Origin: Clostridiales bacterium
Lineage (GTDB): Bacteria; Bacillota; Clostridia; Christensenellales; UBA1242
Reading direction: 5' to 3'
Length of the DNA stretch: 64,000 bases
Assembly: GCA_015055745.1 (NCBI GenBank)
Contig: SVHS01000002.1
Coordinates: forward strand, 62,001-126,000
Positions 50,055-57,275 of this stretch are shown here, in pieces. Under the pieces are notes generated by a model. The model was not told where the DNA came from. It worked only from the letters and a program-made list of their open reading frames with translations, and did no database searches. How positions within the stretch are numbered: position 1 is the first letter of the stretch; each line of letters opens with the position of its first letter. The position numbers and the translations under genes are program-made.

Positions 50055-51576
50055 CAGCCTCTCCGCCGTTTTCTTGGTCTAGCGGTTTTGTGATAGGGAA
50101 GAATATAGTGTCACGGATATTTTCGCAGTCCAATAAATGATAGATAAATACATCGATACCAAATCCGATACCAGAGATAGGTGGGAAACCATGCTCCATA
50201 GCCAAAATGTACTCTTTATCATAATCCATAGCTTCAGCGTCACCACGTTGTTTTGCACTAGCTTGCTCTTCAAAGTTTCTCTTCTGCTGGATAGGATTTA
50301 CTAGCTCGCTGTATCCTTTCACCATCTCTTGACCGTCGATAACTAACTGGAACATTTCGATAAGTCTATCATCTTTGTCATTATACCTAGCTAGAGGCAC
50401 TACATTTGGATAATTGTAAAGGATAGTAGGCTCGATAATATTTGGTCTCATCTTCCTTTTGTATAATAGGTCAATGATACCACCTACAGTATATTGGTCA
50501 ACCAATTCAAACTCTTCTAGCAAATCTTTTTCTCTTACTAGCTTTTTAAATTCATCTACATCAGTGATATCTAGTACATTAAAGCCCAATATTTCATTTA
50601 ATGTAGCCACATAATCCATGCGAGGGAACTCAGTAGGTAATTCAATCACTCTATCACCAGACTTAAACTCATACTTACCAAATACATAATGACACACTTC
50701 TCTAAACATTTCAGTATAAAACTTGATACTGTCTTCAAAGTCCCAATATGCAGCATAGCTCTCTAGCATAGTAAATTCTTGCAATTTATCTACACACAAG
50801 CCCTCATTTCTAAAGTCTTTTGCTATCTCGAATACTTTGTCAAATCCACAAGCAATGACTCTCTTCAAGAAAGTCTCAGGAGATATTCTCAAGTTCATAT
50901 CCAAGTCGAGCGCATTATGATGAGTCCTAAATGGTTTTGCCAATGCTCCACCTACAGCATTTTGTAATACAGGAGTCTCTACTTCTAAAAAGCCTTTTTT
51001 GATATAGAAATCACGGATAAACTGAGTCACTTTACATCTTATTAGTATAGCATTTCTGCTCTTTTCATTTGATATAATGTCAAGATATCTCTGACGATAT
51101 CTTGCGTCTGTATCTACCAAACCATGAAATTTCTCAGGCAAACCTCTTAGAGCCTTACTCAAAAGCTCAAATGTCTCCACTTGCACAGTCAATTCTCCAG
51201 TCTGAGTGCGCACTAGCTCACCATTGACACCCACAAAGTCACCTATGTCACAAAATTCTTTAAATTTAGCCAAAGCTTCTTCACCCACAATATTCAATGA
51301 AAGACTAATCTGCACACTAGTACGGATAGAGTCAGTAAATTTTGCATCAAAATTGTCACCTATAGCGTAAATCTTGGCAAAAATAAGCTTTCCAAATGTC
51401 CTTTTGAAAGTCATTCTACCTGCCACACTTACCTTAGTGCCAAGCTCGTATTTTTCTAGATCATGTATCTCATGAGTCTTGTGAAATTTTGCCTTATATG
51501 CTTTTTCACCTTGAGATTCCAGCTTATTGATCTTCTCTACCTTGATATCAAATTCACTCAAATTCGTATTTTCCAT
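50044..51576 (-). CDS. lysS: Lysyl-tRNA synthetase, class II
   Basis: 510 residues. The N-terminal OB-fold anticodon-binding domain (about 50-150, 'VSVAGRMTFKRTFGKLIFA' in part) precedes the class II core with motif 1 ('FLEVETPVLQNAVGGA.A.PF'), motif 2 ('VFEIAKDFRNEGL', 'EFTMLESYAAY') and motif 3 ('GIGFGIDVFIYHLL'). It charges tRNA-Lys. The leader is short and lacks a T-box. The ribosome site is AGGAG. gpsA follows with an overlap. Motif 3 has 'GFGIDVFIYHL' where the common form is GLGIDRL, so the normally conserved Arg of motif 3 appears replaced by Val-Phe; this is worth checking. Confidence 0.95.
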   Translation of the reverse strand: MENTNLSEFDIKVEKINKLESQGEKAYKAKFHKTHEIHDLEKYELGTKVSVAGRMTFKRTFGKLIFAKIYAIGDNFDAKFTDSIRTSVQISLSLNIVGEEALAKFKEFCDIGDFVGVNGELVRTQTGELTVQVETFELLSKALRGLPEKFHGLVDTDARYRQRYLDIISNEKSRNAILIRCKVTQFIRDFYIKKGFLEVETPVLQNAVGGALAKPFRTHHNALDLDMNLRISPETFLKRVIACGFDKVFEIAKDFRNEGLCVDKLQEFTMLESYAAYWDFEDSIKFYTEMFREVCHYVFGKYEFKSGDRVIELPTEFPRMDYVATLNEILGFNVLDITDVDEFKKLVREKDLLEEFELVDQYTVGGIIDLLYKRKMRPNIIEPTILYNYPNVVPLARYNDKDDRLIEMFQLVIDGQEMVKGYSELVNPIQQKRNFEEQASAKQRGDAEAMDYDKEYILAMEHGFPPISGIGFGIDVFIYHLLDCENIRDTIFFPITKPLDQENGGEADED

Positions 51577-51617
51577 ATTTGCTCCTATTCCCTTATTTTA
51601 TAGATTTTTTCGGTGTA

Positions 51618-51646
51618 ATTATATCAATTTGTCACCTAAATGTCAA
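51618..51646 (-). promoter_or_regulatory. Consensus promoter of lysS
   Basis: TTGACA (51641-51646), 17 bp, TATAAT (51618-51623) on the minus strand, a perfect sigma-A-type match. Confidence 0.9.
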
Positions 51647-51675
51647 TGTTTTATATTATATTTATTTGATAAACA

Positions 51676-51780
51676 AATAACTCTCAGGCTTCGCGGAAAA
51701 TGTTTGCCAGAGCGACTTTAGCTTTATCTACCTAAGTGAAAGGTAAATTCCTCGAGTACCCACTGACTCAATACGCTATA
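51676..51780. other. Unassigned structured, relatively GC-rich element upstream of the lysS promoter
   Basis: This gene-free stretch can form CTCTCAGGC/GCCAGAG (51681-51689 with 51706-51712), an inner TTC-GCG-GAA, and TACCT/AGGTA (51729-51745). It lies outside the lysS transcript, since the promoter is downstream of it, and past the terminator of the XRE gene. It matches no RNA family I can name with confidence. It could be a small RNA on either strand. Confidence 0.4.
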
Positions 51781-51806
51781 AAAAAAATTAAGAATATATT
51801 TCTTAA
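51778..51806 (-). terminator. Terminator of the XRE regulator gene
   Basis: TTAAGAA/TTCTTAA hairpin (51789-51807 region) followed by eight T on the minus strand; a weaker T-run exists on the plus strand. Confidence 0.75.
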
Positions 51807-51810
51807 CTTT

Positions 51811-52107
51811 TTACTTCTTTAGTCCTGCTATAAAGCCTACGACTTTGGCACAGTCAGTGTCGCTCAATGTCTCTATGAGAGCTATCGCCTCTTGCTGACT
51901 CTCAGTGTATCTATATGACTTTTCTCGTATCAGGCTATCCAAACTTGTGTGAAATAAGTCTGCCAATTTTACCAATATCTCACTACTCGGCTCTGTCACA
52001 CCACTCTCATAATTACAATACGTTTTTTGACTGACTCCGATAATATTCGCTACTTCTTGTTGAGATAATTTTAAATTATTTCTATATTGTTTTAATCTCA
52101 TTTTCAT
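51811..52107 (-). CDS. XRE-family transcriptional regulator
   Basis: 98 residues. The N-terminal helix-turn-helix (about residues 4-60) reads 'LKQYRNNLKLSQQEVANII', 'VSQKTYCNYESGVTEPSSE' and 'LVKLADLFHTSLDSLI', the classic Cro/CI layout; the C-terminal 35 residues are helical. The first ATG is only 3 nt from GGAG, so the second ATG at 52101 (7 nt spacing) is the likelier start, which would remove two residues. It is divergent from the Cys-rich gene, and the region between holds repeated AGTAA/TTACT palindromes that are probable operators for this protein. Confidence 0.88.
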   Translation of the reverse strand: MKMRLKQYRNNLKLSQQEVANIIGVSQKTYCNYESGVTEPSSEILVKLADLFHTSLDSLIREKSYRYTESQQEAIALIETLSDTDCAKVVGFIAGLKK

Positions 52108-52173
52108 ACTCCAAAAGTATTTTATGACACCAATAATGAGTTTGCAATTTTTTACAAATTTTATATTATTTTT

Positions 52174-52187
52174 AGTAAAATTTTACC
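52174..52187. promoter_or_regulatory. Candidate operator 1 of the XRE regulator
   Basis: AGTAAAATTTTACC, an almost perfect dyad, lies just upstream of the -35 of the Cys-rich gene. A related TTGCAATTTTTTACAA occurs at about 52142-52157. Confidence 0.5.
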
Positions 52188-52195
52188 ATTTTTGT

Positions 52196-52224
52196 TTGAC
52201 TTTTAGTAATTTATTTCTTATAAT
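52196..52224 (+). promoter_or_regulatory. Consensus promoter of the Cys-rich small gene
   Basis: TTGACT (52196-52201), 17 bp, TATAAT (52219-52224). The spacer includes another AGTAA half-site. Confidence 0.85.
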
Positions 52225-52234
52225 ATTTTTATAT

Positions 52235-52250
52235 TAGTAATTTTTTACTA
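52235..52250. promoter_or_regulatory. Candidate operator 2 of the XRE regulator
   Basis: TAGTAATTTTTTACTA is a dyad sitting at about the transcription start of the Cys-rich gene, where a bound repressor would block it. Confidence 0.55.
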
Positions 52251-52264
52251 CAAAAGGAGTTAAT

Positions 52265-52552
52265 ATGAAATTTGATGTTTGTAAAAATTGCAAGTATTTT
52301 GAGAGGCATTATGTCTTGATGGAAGGTGGTAGATATATGGTACACTCTATTGATGATGGGCATTGCAAGAAATCTTATACTCTAAGAACTAAGGCAAACT
52401 GTGGGTGCTATGAGGAAGAAGATAAAAGCCACGAAAGAAAGCAGGTAGATGTACTGCGCTCTGCTCAAGCATTTAAGAGGTATTGCAAATATACCATGGG
52501 GCAGATAGACTCTCTCATCGCACTAGTAAAAGACAATCAAAAAAAGGCGTAA
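52265..52552 (+). CDS. Small Cys-rich protein, unknown function
   Basis: 95 residues. Five or more Cys residues in the first half ('CKNCKYFERHYV', 'DGHCKK', 'NCGCYEEE') resemble a metal-binding site, with a helical, basic second half ('RSAQAFKRYCKYTMGQIDS'). I do not recognise a family, though small 'CKNCKYF' proteins occur near phage-type and accessory regions. AAAGGAG precedes the start, and the promoter is consensus and flanked by XRE operators, so it is probably strongly expressed when the regulator lets go. It is followed by a bidirectional terminator shared with jag. Confidence 0.78.
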   Translation: MKFDVCKNCKYFERHYVLMEGGRYMVHSIDDGHCKKSYTLRTKANCGCYEEEDKSHERKQVDVLRSAQAFKRYCKYTMGQIDSLIALVKDNQKKA

Positions 52553-52565
52553 TCGCCTTTTTTCT
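52540..52565. terminator. Bidirectional terminator between the Cys-rich gene and jag
   Basis: AAAAAAGGCG-TAAT-CGCCTTTTTT, symmetric A and T runs. Confidence 0.9.
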
Positions 52566-52570
52566 ATATA

Positions 52571-53290
52571 TTATCTCTTAAAAATTGGCTTAACCACCAC
52601 GTGACGCTTTTCACCCTCACCTGTAGACTCTGTAGTGACATCTTCCCTGTCTTGAAGAGTAGTGTGTACTATCCTTCTCTCGTATGCATTCATCGGGTCT
52701 AGGTGAATATTCCTTTCTATCTTGATAGCCTGCTCAGCAGTCCTATTCGCGATATCGATGATAGACTGATTTCTATTCGCCTTATATCCATCTATATCTA
52801 GATACAATCTGATAGCTCCCTCACCTCTAGTCTTTAGACCAGACAAAAGCATTTGCAATGCTTGTAGATTATCTCCATGGAAACCAATGAGCTTACCTAG
52901 CTTTTCACCATGAAGAGAGAAAGTCACTTCATTTTCTCCTGCACTTACTTCGCAAGTAGCATTTTCGTCTAGCATCTTAGCTAACCCTAATAAAAACTCT
53001 TTTCCTCGCTCTTGTAGTCTAGTAGAGTCAAAGATTTTCTTCTTTTTCTCCTCAGTCTCCACTGGAGTCTCAGCAGTCTCTACCTTTTCTTCTATTACTG
53101 GAGTCTCTGTTGTTGTCTCTTCTGATACTACCTCAGGCTCTTCTCCCCAAGAAAGGATTACTACCGCTTTTTTGAAAAGACCGCCCTCTTCCACTACCTT
53201 TACATTTACTTCTTCTCGCTTCATACCGCATTCCAAAAGTCCATTTTGGATAGCGATCTCCACGCTTTTTCCTGTAGCCTCTATTTGCAT
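52571..53290 (-). CDS. jag: RNA-binding protein KhpB/Jag (SpoIIIJ-associated)
   Basis: 239 residues: an N-terminal Jag_N domain (1-52, 'MQIEATGKSVEIAIQNGL'), an acidic Glu/Thr-rich linker (about 58-90), a KH domain with 'GKLIGFHGDNLQALQMLLS' and a C-terminal R3H domain ('LDPMNAYERRIVHTTLQ'). It binds RNA with KhpA and is linked to cell envelope control and, in Bacillus, sporulation. It is the last gene of the rpmH-rnpA-yidD-yidC-jag operon, 14 bp after yidC. In many Firmicutes mnmE, mnmG and rsmG follow; here the operon stops at jag. Confidence 0.95.
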   Translation of the reverse strand: MQIEATGKSVEIAIQNGLLECGMKREEVNVKVVEEGGLFKKAVVILSWGEEPEVVSEETTTETPVIEEKVETAETPVETEEKKKKIFDSTRLQERGKEFLLGLAKMLDENATCEVSAGENEVTFSLHGEKLGKLIGFHGDNLQALQMLLSGLKTRGEGAIRLYLDIDGYKANRNQSIIDIANRTAEQAIKIERNIHLDPMNAYERRIVHTTLQDREDVTTESTGEGEKRHVVVKPIFKR

Positions 53291-53304
53291 TTCTATTCTC
53301 CTTC

Positions 53305-54327
53305 CTATTTCTTGTAATTTCTGCTATATTCCACTACTTCGACATTCTTTTGGATCACAATGTCGTCATCTTTGCCACTCTTTGGCTTCATGATAAGAGA
53401 TAGCACCGTAGATATCAGTGCCGTCATCAATGAGTTTACGATGATATATAGTGTAAACACTACGTTTGACGTCATAGCCAATATTATCATAGTGATAGGA
53501 ATGACAGCCATCATTACTTTGTTCATCATGTTTAGTTTTTGACCTTTTGGTGTCATCAACTTAGCTGACAATAGCTGTGTCAAGAAAGAAATCACAGCAG
53601 ATAGTATAATCAATACATAATAACCATTGACTTGAGTTTTTTCTCCATCAATAGTAGTAGTGATGAAGTTATAAATCTTTTGTTCTTCTGCTTTTTTAGT
53701 ATCATTCATGCCATTAGCATAAGTATTGAAATCTATAAACTGAGTATCATTAGTATCTGATTTCCATACATTTTTTACCCATAGCCATGAGTTTTGACGA
53801 GAGACTTCATCATACTTTTTCTCGATAACGATAGTCAATTCTTCTTTCTCGTCATCTGTGAGAGTATCAAATTCTTTCTCGCCCACTACTTCTGTGTAAG
53901 CAGATTTTAGGTCATTGTATGATTGATACAATTTGTCATTACCATAATCTCTAAGACTGCCATATAGCGTAAAGAATACTACAAGAGATAATCCCATAGT
54001 GATAAGCATAGAAAAACACATACCACCCATATTAAAATTATATTTTTTATACAATTTCGCCGTCTCTTCATTTACTTTAGCTTTGTCATTACCATACTTG
54101 GCTTGAATCTTCGCCATTTCTGGTTGCATAGCAGTCATAAATCTTTGCTGTTTTTTTGAAGATATTCGCTGATAGACATCTAATGGAGTCATTATTAGCT
54201 TTAAGCAAATAGTGAATACAATAATGGCCCAGCCATAATTGACTATCCAATTTGCAAAAAGGTTAATAATATTAGTCCACAAATCATTCTTAGCGAGTAT
54301 CATGCTAACATTATTTAACATTTCCAT
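53305..54327 (-). CDS. yidC: Membrane protein insertase YidC (SpoIIIJ type)
   Basis: 340 residues with the five-helix YidC/Oxa1 core: first core helix at 'WAIIVFTICLKLIMTPL', then the charged hairpin 'QPEMAKIQAKYGNDKAKV', a second helix, and helices after residue 230. It inserts membrane proteins with or without SecYEG. The position of the conserved groove Arg (…VRLLLLPL in SpoIIIJ) reads Lys here. There is an extra ~100-residue loop between core helices 2 and 3 ('NSWLWVKNVWKSDTNDT' is part of it), a known clostridial variation. No lipoprotein signal is present. It overlaps yidD by 13 nt. The C-terminal tail is basic and short. Confidence 0.95.
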   Translation of the reverse strand: MEMLNNVSMILAKNDLWTNIINLFANWIVNYGWAIIVFTICLKLIMTPLDVYQRISSKKQQRFMTAMQPEMAKIQAKYGNDKAKVNEETAKLYKKYNFNMGGMCFSMLITMGLSLVVFFTLYGSLRDYGNDKLYQSYNDLKSAYTEVVGEKEFDTLTDDEKEELTIVIEKKYDEVSRQNSWLWVKNVWKSDTNDTQFIDFNTYANGMNDTKKAEEQKIYNFITTTIDGEKTQVNGYYVLIILSAVISFLTQLLSAKLMTPKGQKLNMMNKVMMAVIPITMIILAMTSNVVFTLYIIVNSLMTALISTVLSLIMKPKSGKDDDIVIQKNVEVVEYSRNYKK

Positions 54328-54596
54328 TTATAATTTCCTAATAAATTTAATTTTGGATAATCCACTCCTCCGTGTGTGTTGGGTCTACATTTTAATAGTC
54401 TCTTAAATGCCAAAAATCCACCCCAGATCGCACCAAACTCGCGGATACTATCCCACGCATACTGGCTACAAGTAGGCACAAAATGACAGCTACGCCCACC
54501 TTTCGCCACACTCAAGACTTTGCGATAAATAAATATCAAAAACAAACATATGAGAGTCAATGGATATGTCAAGACATAATAAATCTTAAACATCAC
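54315..54596 (-). CDS. yidD: Membrane protein insertion efficiency factor YidD
   Basis: 93 residues with the conserved core 'CHFVPTCSQYAWDSI' and 'GFLAFKRLLKCRPNTHGGVDYP' (in part). YidD aids YidC-dependent insertion and sits at the membrane through an N-terminal amphipathic or hydrophobic stretch, here 'VLTYPLTLICLFLIFI'. It overlaps rnpA by 11 nt and yidC by 13 nt, so the three are translationally coupled. Confidence 0.95.
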   Translation of the reverse strand: MMFKIYYVLTYPLTLICLFLIFIYRKVLSVAKGGRSCHFVPTCSQYAWDSIREFGAIWGGFLAFKRLLKCRPNTHGGVDYPKLNLLGNYKWKC

Positions 54597-54933
54597 TTTC
54601 CCTCATTAGTCCTTGCTTTTTCAATACTCGCATTAGCTCGAGCTCAATCTCATCAGATTTTTTGTCTCGTATAGTTTCTTTGGCTGTGATGACATAATTT
54701 TTGATAGCAAATTTGTCAATATTTAGCCTGCAAGCCTCACTAATAATGCGTTTTACTCGACTCCTCACCACACTATTGCCGACTTGCTTTGAGACAGATA
54801 TACCTATCTGGGCATACGGACGATACGCCTTGACGAAATGTATCGTAAAACTGGACGAATGCGCCACTTCACCCTTTTTGTAGATATAATTAAACTCTTT
54901 CTTTTTCTTTAATCGATTGATTCTTTTTAACAT
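54586..54933 (-). CDS. rnpA: Ribonuclease P protein component
   Basis: 115 residues, basic. The RNR-type signature 'GNSVVRSRVKRIISEACR' is present (about residues 52-69), preceded by 'QIGISVSKQV'. It partners with RNase P RNA to process tRNA 5' ends. The start lies 5 bp after the rpmH stop, the classic rpmH-rnpA arrangement, and its end overlaps yidD. Confidence 0.96.
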   Translation of the reverse strand: MLKRINRLKKKKEFNYIYKKGEVAHSSSFTIHFVKAYRPYAQIGISVSKQVGNSVVRSRVKRIISEACRLNIDKFAIKNYVITAKETIRDKKSDEIELELMRVLKKQGLMRESDV

Positions 54934-54938
54934 AATTT

Positions 54939-55073
54939 TTACTTAGTAAGTTCTTTCTTACCTTTGTTTCTACGACGCTTCAATACTCTTCTACCAGATA
55001 GAGTCTTCATTCTAGCTCTAAAGCCATGAACTTTACTGCGTTGTCTTTTCTTTGGCTGATAAGTTTGTTTCAT
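54939..55073 (-). CDS. rpmH: Ribosomal protein bL34
   Basis: This 44-residue gene is too short for the ORF track. The minus strand reads '[18 protein letters not shown]', then '[15 protein letters not shown]', ending in a basic tail, an unmistakable bL34. AAAGGAG precedes the ATG. It is the first gene of the rpmH-rnpA-yidD-yidC-jag operon and marks the origin region in most Firmicutes. Confidence 0.98.
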   Translation of the reverse strand: MKQTYQPKKRQRSKVHGFRARMKTLSGRRVLKRRRNKGKKELTK

Positions 55074-55183
55074 GAAAAAAATCTCCTTTTAATAGTTTCT
55101 CATAGGATATTTGCTAAAAGGATATTCCTGATGGAAAGAGCGAGTATTCGCTGTGGACTGCAATAATATTTCCTATACTCTCC

Positions 55184-55212
55184 ACTATATCAAAAAAAAA
55201 TACCAATGTCAA
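55184..55212 (-). promoter_or_regulatory. Predicted rpmH promoter
   Basis: TTGACA (55207-55212), 17 bp, TATAGT (55184-55189) on the minus strand, giving a leader of about 105 nt. Confidence 0.8.
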
Positions 55213-55221
55213 TAATTCACA

Positions 55222-55250
55222 AAAAAAAGAAGAGTAAATCTATACTCTTT
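55222..55250 (-). terminator. Terminator of tRNA-Ser
   Basis: Minus-strand AAGAGTA-TAGATT-TACTCTT followed by C and eight T. Confidence 0.85.
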
Positions 55251-55266
55251 TGAATTTCCGAACTTT

Positions 55267-55354
55267 TGGCGCAGAGAACAGGATTCGAACCTGCGGACGC
55301 TTTCACATCACACGATTTCCAATCGTGCTCTTTCGACCACTCAGACATCTCTGC
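55267..55354 (-). tRNA. tRNA-Ser(GGA)
   Basis: The minus strand folds as acceptor GCAGAGA/TCTCTGC with discriminator G and encoded CCA, anticodon arm CACGAT-TGGAA-ATCGTG region with anticodon GGA, a long variable arm typical of tRNA-Ser, and T loop GGTTCGAATCC. It has its own promoter and terminator. Confidence 0.96.
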
Positions 55355-55362
55355 ATGCTGAC

Positions 55363-55391
55363 ATTGTAATCAATTATTTAAATTTTGTCAA
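55363..55391 (-). promoter_or_regulatory. Predicted promoter of tRNA-Ser
   Basis: TTGACA (55386-55391), 17 bp, TACAAT (55363-55368) on the minus strand, ending about 9 nt before the mature tRNA. Confidence 0.85.
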
Positions 55392-55415
55392 TTATACTAC
55401 TAAATTTTTAGAAAC

Positions 55416-55453
55416 AAAAAGTTATCCACAAAACACAATAAATTGTGGATAAC
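55416..55453 (-). terminator. dnaN terminator built from two inverted DnaA boxes
   Basis: GTTATCCACAA (55421-55431) and TTGTGGATAAC (55443-55453) form an 11-bp stem with an 11-nt loop, followed by TTTTT on the minus strand. Each arm contains a perfect DnaA box TTATCCACA. Confidence 0.75.
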
Positions 55454-55469
55454 TCAGATCTAAAACACA

Positions 55470-56567
55470 TTATCTAGCTTTTACAGGAAGTATCAAGAAT
55501 ACAAAATCTTCGCCCTCACATGGAGTAATTACACATGGCTGTATAGCACTATTGAGGTTCATTTTTACATACTGATTATCTACTACACGAAGGCAGTCGC
55601 TAAAGTACTTAGAATTGAATGAAATATTAAGGTCATTTCCTTTGACTCCGACTGTAATATTTTCTCTAGTATTACCTATCTCACTATTTGATGTAAGCAT
55701 CAAATTTTTCTCTTTAATGTCAAATTTTACTAGATTATTTTTGTCTATCCTAGACAATACACTAGCTCTATCTATAGCGTCCTCGAGCTGCTCTTTATTG
55801 ATAGTCACTACAGTAGAAAAATCTTTTGGTACAATCTGCTTATAATTGATAAATTGACCGTCTATTAGACGATTTATCACTATAGTATCACCCAAATCCA
55901 CCATGATATTATTTGAATGCACGTACACCTTGATATTGCCATCATTATCCATCATTTTGATGATTTCATAGATATTTTTACCAGGTACGATAATCTTAAA
56001 GTCAGCTGTACTATTAAGCAAAGTCTTATTCGCAATACTCAATCTACAGCCATCTACAGCCACAGCTTTGATATTATTGCCAGTGGTCTCTATCAATATA
56101 CCCTTTAGTATCGGTCTACTATCATCTTGAGCCACAGCATAATACACAGAATTTATCAATGCTTTAAAATCTTCCTTGCTAAGCTCAAAGAAATTGTCTT
56201 TTTCCACCTCTTTGATCTGAGGAAATTCACTAATCTCCATGCATTGTAGACAACCCTCACTATCTGTGTATGAAATCTTTAGCTGATTTTTCTCATTTAA
56301 TTCACATTCTATCTGCTCATTAGTAAGCTTACGGATATACTCTCCAAACAATCTACCAGGTACCACTGTCTCTCCAGCGTTGTCTACCTCTGCTCTGATA
56401 GTCTTCTCTACACTCATTTCTAGGTCAGTAGCGGACAAAATAAGCTTGTCATCAGCGCATACCATCTTGATACCCTCGAGTATCTGAGAGGTGGTCTTGC
56501 TACTGATAGCTTTAGATACTACACTTATTGCATCGCTTAGCTCTAGCCCATCACATCTAAATCTCAT
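55470..56567 (-). CDS. dnaN: DNA polymerase III sliding clamp (beta subunit)
   Basis: 365 residues, usual for DnaN. It starts 'MRFRCDGLELSDAISVVSKA' and carries the clamp family marks 'LSATDLEMSVEKTI', 'VPGRLFGEYIRKL', 'AVDGCRLSIANK' and the C-terminal 'PCEGEDFVFLILPVKAR' (parts quoted). It tethers polymerase III to DNA. It has its own promoter and terminator and points away from dnaA, unlike the dnaA-dnaN operon of most bacteria. GAGGAG precedes the ATG. Confidence 0.97.
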   Translation of the reverse strand: MRFRCDGLELSDAISVVSKAISSKTTSQILEGIKMVCADDKLILSATDLEMSVEKTIRAEVDNAGETVVPGRLFGEYIRKLTNEQIECELNEKNQLKISYTDSEGCLQCMEISEFPQIKEVEKDNFFELSKEDFKALINSVYYAVAQDDSRPILKGILIETTGNNIKAVAVDGCRLSIANKTLLNSTADFKIIVPGKNIYEIIKMMDNDGNIKVYVHSNNIMVDLGDTIVINRLIDGQFINYKQIVPKDFSTVVTINKEQLEDAIDRASVLSRIDKNNLVKFDIKEKNLMLTSNSEIGNTRENITVGVKGNDLNISFNSKYFSDCLRVVDNQYVKMNLNSAIQPCVITPCEGEDFVFLILPVKAR

Positions 56568-56622
56568 AATTCTCCTCTTTGTCTTGACTTTGTCCCCTAA
56601 CCCAAAATCATATTACAAAACT

Positions 56623-56651
56623 ATACTACCAAAAGCAAGTGAATATGTCAA
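56623..56651 (-). promoter_or_regulatory. Predicted dnaN promoter
   Basis: TTGACA (56646-56651), 17 bp, TAGTAT (56623-56628) on the minus strand. Confidence 0.75.
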
Positions 56652-57229
56652 ATATTTTGACTTATTTTCAAGAAAAATTTTGAATCTTTTTTATACCAAA
56701 AGTTATCCACATTTCCACCAAATTTATACCTGATTTTTTTGAGCATATTAATATATATTATATAATAAATTATTTAAAAATCTAATATCAAATAAAATAA
56801 TAAAAATATATAAATTTTAAGTATCAAATAATTTAAAAAATACTATTTTATAGCGTGTTTTAACAAATAAATTTAATTTATAATTAAATAATTATTTATC
56901 AAATTTTAACTTAAAAAATTAAATAAAATTTATCAAAAATGTTACTAAAAAATTTAATTTCGCAGTCGCATACACAGGCGATTTATTTTATAAATTTTTT
57001 TAATTTTTGATAGTGATTTTTCTATTAATTTTTGTGGAAAAGTGGACAACTTTATAAAACACAATATTTAGTGGTGTCTTGTTTCATTTTCGACATTTTT
57101 CATACAATTTTTATCCACAATCGATGTGTTTAAGTCTGTAGATAAAAATGTAGACAAATATAAAATTGATGTGGACAACCTATAAAATCGCCCAGGAAAC
57201 ACAATCTTACAAAACTTTTCTCGCACTTA

Positions 57230-57258
57230 TTGACTTATTTAGATATTTATTATATAAT
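57230..57258 (+). promoter_or_regulatory. Predicted dnaA promoter
   Basis: TTGACT (57230-57235), 17 bp, TATAAT (57253-57258), 17 bp before the dnaA ATG, so the leader is very short. Confidence 0.85.
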
Positions 57259-57275
57259 ATAGTTAGGAGTGGATT

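Larger units (their letters stand above)
56568..57275. other. oriC: Probable chromosomal origin region (oriC) between dnaN and dnaA
   Basis: This 708-bp gene-free stretch has perfect DnaA boxes TTATCCACA at 56703-56711 and 57111-57119 and near-matches on the opposite strand at 57033-57041 (TGTGGAAAA), 57137-57145 (TGTAGATAA), 57149-57157 (TGTAGACAA) and 57170-57178 (TGTGGACAA). Between 56720 and 57010 the sequence is almost only A and T, fitting an unwinding element. A TTCGACA site (57089-57095) resembles a Spo0A box. Promoters for both flanking genes lie at the edges. Confidence 0.85.

Noticed and set aside
51676-51780. Glycine riboswitch or T-box for lysS
   Set aside because: A CTCTCAGGC string resembles part of a glycine aptamer, but the rest of the consensus is absent, and the block lies upstream of the lysS promoter; no TGGTACC T-box core is present.
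53338-53346. Spo0A-box-like TTCGACATT in yidC
   Set aside because: It lies in the coding end of yidC, away from any promoter.
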